DNA of 17,246 bases from an uncultured Oscillospiraceae bacterium (GTDB lineage: Bacteria; Bacillota; Clostridia; Oscillospirales; Oscillospiraceae), in assembly GCA_934515035.1 (NCBI GenBank), contig CAKSXP010000010.1, positions 1 to 17,246 on the forward strand. The letters run 5' to 3'. Under the pieces are notes generated by a model. That model had not been told where the DNA came from. It was given only the letters and a program-made list of their open reading frames with translations, and searched no databases. The position numbers and the translations under genes are program-made. Shown in pieces: positions 14,604 through 17,246 of this stretch; within the stretch, counting starts at the first letter, position 1, and every line of letters begins with the position of its first letter.

Positions 14604-15473
14604 ATGGTGAAGAAGGAAAGTGCAGTTTCGATCATACTTGCTTATATCAAGATCGTGGCAGGCGCAATGCTTTATGCAGTCGGGTTTCAGTTTTTCATGT
14701 ATCCGCACGCCATAATAACCGGCGGTGTGACCGGTATCGCGATGATAATCAATTACCTGACGAAGCTGCCCGTCGGCGTTTTGACGATCATCATCAACAT
14801 ACCGCTTTTTGCCGTGTCATGGAAAAAGTTCGGGCTGAGCTTCATGGCAAGATCGCTCGTTGGTATGCTTCTGAGCTCTGCAATGGTCGATGTGCTTGCA
14901 ATGTTTCCGGTTAACATAACACAGCAGCCGTTGCTCGCCGCGATTTTCGGCGGCCTGATAAAGGGTCTTGGACTCGGCCTGATAGCTTCCGCAAACGGAA
15001 CCACTGGCGGAGTAGATATCGTCGCAAAGTTCCTTCGCGTCAAATATCAGCATATCAATTTCGGCACGCTGGTGATGCTGCTGGATATAGTTGTGGTCCT
15101 CCTGTTCGTTGTGATCTTCGGCAAATACGAGAGCGCGATGTATGCGATGATAACGATGTTTATAGTCTCAAAGGTGGTAGACTTTGTGCTCTACGGCGCG
15201 GTCAACAGTAAGGTCTGCTATATCATTTCCGATGCGAGCGATGAAATACAGCGGGCGATCACCGAAAGGCTCAAGCGCGGTGTAACGCTCCTTAACGGCG
15301 TCGGTGCATACTCCGGGACTGAAAAGGAAGTCATTCTCTGCGTTATCAAGCAGCAGCAGATTGTTGACCTGCGTAAAGTCATCAAGGAGTTTGACGAGAG
15401 CGCGTTTGTCATAATAAGCGACTCCCGGGAGGTCTTTGGAAACGGCTTCCTGAGCATCAACGACAACAAATAG
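14604..15473 (+). CDS. YitT family membrane protein (DUF161 and DUF2179)
   Basis: 289-residue membrane protein. About five or six hydrophobic helices fill the first 200 residues, with the conserved FFMYPHAIITGGVTGIA near the start and SANGTTGGVDIVAK in the middle, both hallmarks of YitT. The soluble C-terminus (about 205-285) is a DUF2179 domain, including RLKRGVTLLNGVGAYSG and then VIISDSREVFGNGF. Members are widespread in Bacillota and of unknown function. The ATG at 14604 has GGAGG at a short 4-base spacing; the GTG next to it at 14607 would fit better, and a GTG at 14592 is less likely. 13 bases after parC, so probably cotranscribed. Confidence 0.94.
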   Translation: MVKKESAVSIILAYIKIVAGAMLYAVGFQFFMYPHAIITGGVTGIAMIINYLTKLPVGVLTIIINIPLFAVSWKKFGLSFMARSLVGMLLSSAMVDVLAMFPVNITQQPLLAAIFGGLIKGLGLGLIASANGTTGGVDIVAKFLRVKYQHINFGTLVMLLDIVVVLLFVVIFGKYESAMYAMITMFIVSKVVDFVLYGAVNSKVCYIISDASDEIQRAITERLKRGVTLLNGVGAYSGTEKEVILCVIKQQQIVDLRKVIKEFDESAFVIISDSREVFGNGFLSINDNK

Positions 15474-15489
15474 ACCGGAGGCGGATACC

Positions 15490-16086
15490 GTGAACGTTGA
15501 AAAAACGATGGAAAATCTGAGAAACAGGGGCTTTGAAGTCAGCCGGTTCGCAACCGGGGCGGAGGCTGCCGAGTACCTTGCCGGGAACATAAAGGATACG
15601 ACGGTCGGTCTCGGCGGCAGCATGACGCTCGAGCAAATAGGGCTGTATGAAAAGCTGACCGAAAATAACGCGGTCAGCTGGCACTGGTTTCACAAGACAC
15701 CGGAGATCATCAGGGCGGCTACCGGAGCGAAGGTTTATGTCTGCTCGGCGAACGCAGTGGCGCAGACAGGCGAGATAGTCAACATTGACGGCCGCGGGAA
15801 CCGCGTTGCTGGTACGCTGTTTGACAAGAAAAAGGTTTACATAATAATCGGAACAAACAAGATAACGGATGACCTGGATTCGGCCATATGGCGTGCGCGC
15901 AACATCGCGGCGCCGAGGAATGCGCAGCGGCTGGGCGTAAAAACACCCTGCGCGGTAAAGGGCGACAGGTGCTATGACTGCCGCTCGCCCCAACGTATAT
16001 GCAGAGGACTTGTGGTCCTGTACGGTCCGATGCTTGATATGGAGCGGGTCGAGGTCGTGATAGTTGATGAGGAGCTGGGCACTTGA
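15490..16086 (+). CDS. LUD domain protein (LutC/YkgG-like, DUF162)
   Basis: 198-residue protein with the LUD fold. Motifs: VGLGGSMT (39-46), a substrate-loop block SANAVAQTGEIVNIDGRGNR (87-105 read with small gaps), and IIGTNKI (119-125). The C-terminus has four cysteines at C154, C161, C164 and C171 (spacing x6, x2, x6) in GDRCYDCRSPQRICR, a pattern seen in many stand-alone LUD proteins that could hold a metal or Fe-S cluster. In the three-gene lactate operon LutC works with LutA and LutB; neither is here, so lactate use cannot be assumed. The start is GTG at 15490, with GGAGG 9 bases upstream. Its stop overlaps the next start. Confidence 0.92.
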   Translation: MNVEKTMENLRNRGFEVSRFATGAEAAEYLAGNIKDTTVGLGGSMTLEQIGLYEKLTENNAVSWHWFHKTPEIIRAATGAKVYVCSANAVAQTGEIVNIDGRGNRVAGTLFDKKKVYIIIGTNKITDDLDSAIWRARNIAAPRNAQRLGVKTPCAVKGDRCYDCRSPQRICRGLVVLYGPMLDMERVEVVIVDEELGT

Positions 16087-17213
16087 AAAAATGGCTCTGC
16101 GCAGTCCTGCTGGCAGCGCTTATGCTGCCGCAATGCGGCTGCTCGATGCTCAAAACCGAATATTACACAACCAAGGATTATACCGAGGACATGGTGGCTT
16201 CGGAGGTGGAGGTCCTCTCCGGTTCGATCAGCAGCTATAATGCGCTGCGCCGTGCGATAAGTCTGATGGTACAGCGCCATGAGGAGAGCGGAAAGCTCAC
16301 CTTCAGCAATTATGACGGCACTGTCAGCGACGATATAGCGGTCGCGTGCTGGGAGGTCAAGTCCGATACCGCCCTGGGCGCTTATGCCGTTGATTATATG
16401 TCCTACGATATCAACAGGATAGTATCCTACTATGAGGCTGAGATATTCATAAACTACCGCAGAACTGCGGAGCAGGTGGAATCGATACAGACGGTCACGG
16501 GTGTGTCGAAGCTCCAGGAAGCGATGCATGACGCGATACGCGATCTTGAGCCGACGCTGACGGTCAGGCTGAATACCACAGGACTGACGCAGGAGGAGAT
16601 CCAGCAGAGGGTAAGCGCGGTATATCGTGAAAACCCGCTGATGACGCTGATAGAGCCTTCCGTTGTCGTGGCGGTATATCCCGAAAGCGGGCTGGAGAAG
16701 ATATTTGAGCTCAGCTTCGATTATGGAAGGGATCCGGAGCTTATCAGGACGATGAAGGAAAAGCTCAGAGAGTCCGTCGCACAGCTGGCGTCCAGAGCGT
16801 CAGGCGCGAACAGTGTCGAAACGGTTTACAGTATTGCCGGAGTGCTGTTTCAGAGCTGCCGTATGGTCGAACAGGCCCGCACCGACAGCACCATTGATTC
16901 CACGGCCTACGGCGCTGTTGTCAACGGTACCGCGGACAGCGAGGGCGCGGCGATGGCGTTCATGAGTCTGTGTATTGCCAAGGGGATCGACTGCACGGTC
17001 GTCGAGGGGCGTCTGGACAAGGAGACGCATTTCTGGAATATCGTTACGATCGATGGGGCGAGCCGCCATATCGACGTTTCGCAGATGACGGCCGGGGAGC
17101 CGGCCCGGCTTTACCGGGATTCTGAGATCCTTGACCGCTACTGGTGGGATACGGATAAGTATCCAATGTGCGGGGAAGAGGAAGAAGCGCCGGGCGTTCA
17201 CAATGAGGAATGA
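16083..17213 (+). CDS. Lipoprotein with transglutaminase-like domain lacking the catalytic Cys
   Basis: 376-residue exported protein. The N-terminus is a lipoprotein signal peptide, MKKW then a hydrophobic stretch and LPQCGC (15-20), with C20 as the likely lipidated residue; the lipobox is imperfect. A long helical or mixed middle (about 40-250) shows no known domain. The C-terminus resembles a transglutaminase-like fold: a helix after GTADSEGAAMAF (282-293), then HFWNIV (316-321) and HIDVSQ (329-334), giving H316 and D331. The position of the usual nucleophile Cys is S286, so it is probably not a classical enzyme. The start is TTG at 16083, overlapping the previous stop as TTGA; no strong ribosome site is seen, which suggests translational coupling. 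Confidence 0.85.
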   Translation: MKKWLCAVLLAALMLPQCGCSMLKTEYYTTKDYTEDMVASEVEVLSGSISSYNALRRAISLMVQRHEESGKLTFSNYDGTVSDDIAVACWEVKSDTALGAYAVDYMSYDINRIVSYYEAEIFINYRRTAEQVESIQTVTGVSKLQEAMHDAIRDLEPTLTVRLNTTGLTQEEIQQRVSAVYRENPLMTLIEPSVVVAVYPESGLEKIFELSFDYGRDPELIRTMKEKLRESVAQLASRASGANSVETVYSIAGVLFQSCRMVEQARTDSTIDSTAYGAVVNGTADSEGAAMAFMSLCIAKGIDCTVVEGRLDKETHFWNIVTIDGASRHIDVSQMTAGEPARLYRDSEILDRYWWDTDKYPMCGEEEEAPGVHNEE

Positions 17214-17246
17214 CAGTAAAAGCGGCTTTTGGGGAGCGTACAGCAG
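17203..17246 (+). CDS. Start of a further gene, cut by the window edge
   Basis: ATG at 17203 opens a frame to the edge: MRNDSKSGFWGAYS. It overlaps the end of the lipoprotein gene by 11 bases. A second ATG at 17210, overlapping the stop as ATGA, opens another frame. Neither has a good ribosome site, so the choice is a guess; the first reads more like a protein. Confidence 0.4.
   Translation, partial: MRNDSKSGFWGAYS

Noticed and set aside
1..17246. CRISPR arrays, tRNA genes, insertion sequences, integrases, prophage genes
   Set aside because: No regularly spaced repeats, tRNA-like folds, transposase or integrase motifs were seen on either strand.

Overview
The window looks like a chromosomal segment of a spore-forming anaerobic Clostridia (Bacillota), probably a gut or fermentative lineage related to Oscillospirales or Christensenellales. 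The basis is a bofA/yaaL pair (regulation of sigma-K in sporulation), DUF951, YitT, a MacB-type ATPase-permease with a large outer domain, a stand-alone LUD protein, strong Shine-Dalgarno sites and sigma-A promoters. The DNA is moderately GC-rich, yet the ATA isoleucine codon is used freely in all genes. I saw no mobile element, tRNA, rRNA or CRISPR array. The lineage is an inference from gene content only.

Layout. 1-2309 (minus) is the 5' part of a MacB-like ABC exporter that runs off the left edge, with a promoter and operator-like palindrome. Divergent from it is a patatin-like lipase (2549-3655, plus), whose 3' end overlaps nth (endonuclease III, minus). nth and rarA (plus) are divergent, with back-to-back sigma-A promoters. 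rarA runs into a small general-stress-like protein gene (minus). DUF951 and a radical SAM gene follow as a plus-strand pair. Two adjacent hairpins separate them from a minus-strand FAD flavoprotein gene that has a near-consensus promoter flanked by inverted repeats. Next is the minus-strand pair yaaL-bofA with its own terminator.

9523-10022 is a 500-base stretch with no protein gene. Its main content is a strikingly structured RNA of about 232 nt (9656-9887): nested closing stems, several hairpins in multi-way junctions, and a strong intrinsic terminator. I could not match it to SRP RNA, tmRNA, RNase P RNA or a riboswitch by its motifs. It is the best candidate here for something undescribed.

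10023-17246 (plus) is probably one operon: a divergent topoisomerase IV-like pair (B subunit, A subunit) with a small two-TM zinc-ribbon protein gene between them, then a YitT membrane protein, a LUD-domain protein, a lipoprotein with a transglutaminase-like fold that lacks the catalytic Cys, and the start of another gene. Gaps are short (about 13-35 bases) or negative, and I saw no terminator inside the run. The topoisomerase genes would handle chromosome decatenation. The membrane, lipoprotein and LUD genes downstream have no obvious link to that and may just share the transcript.
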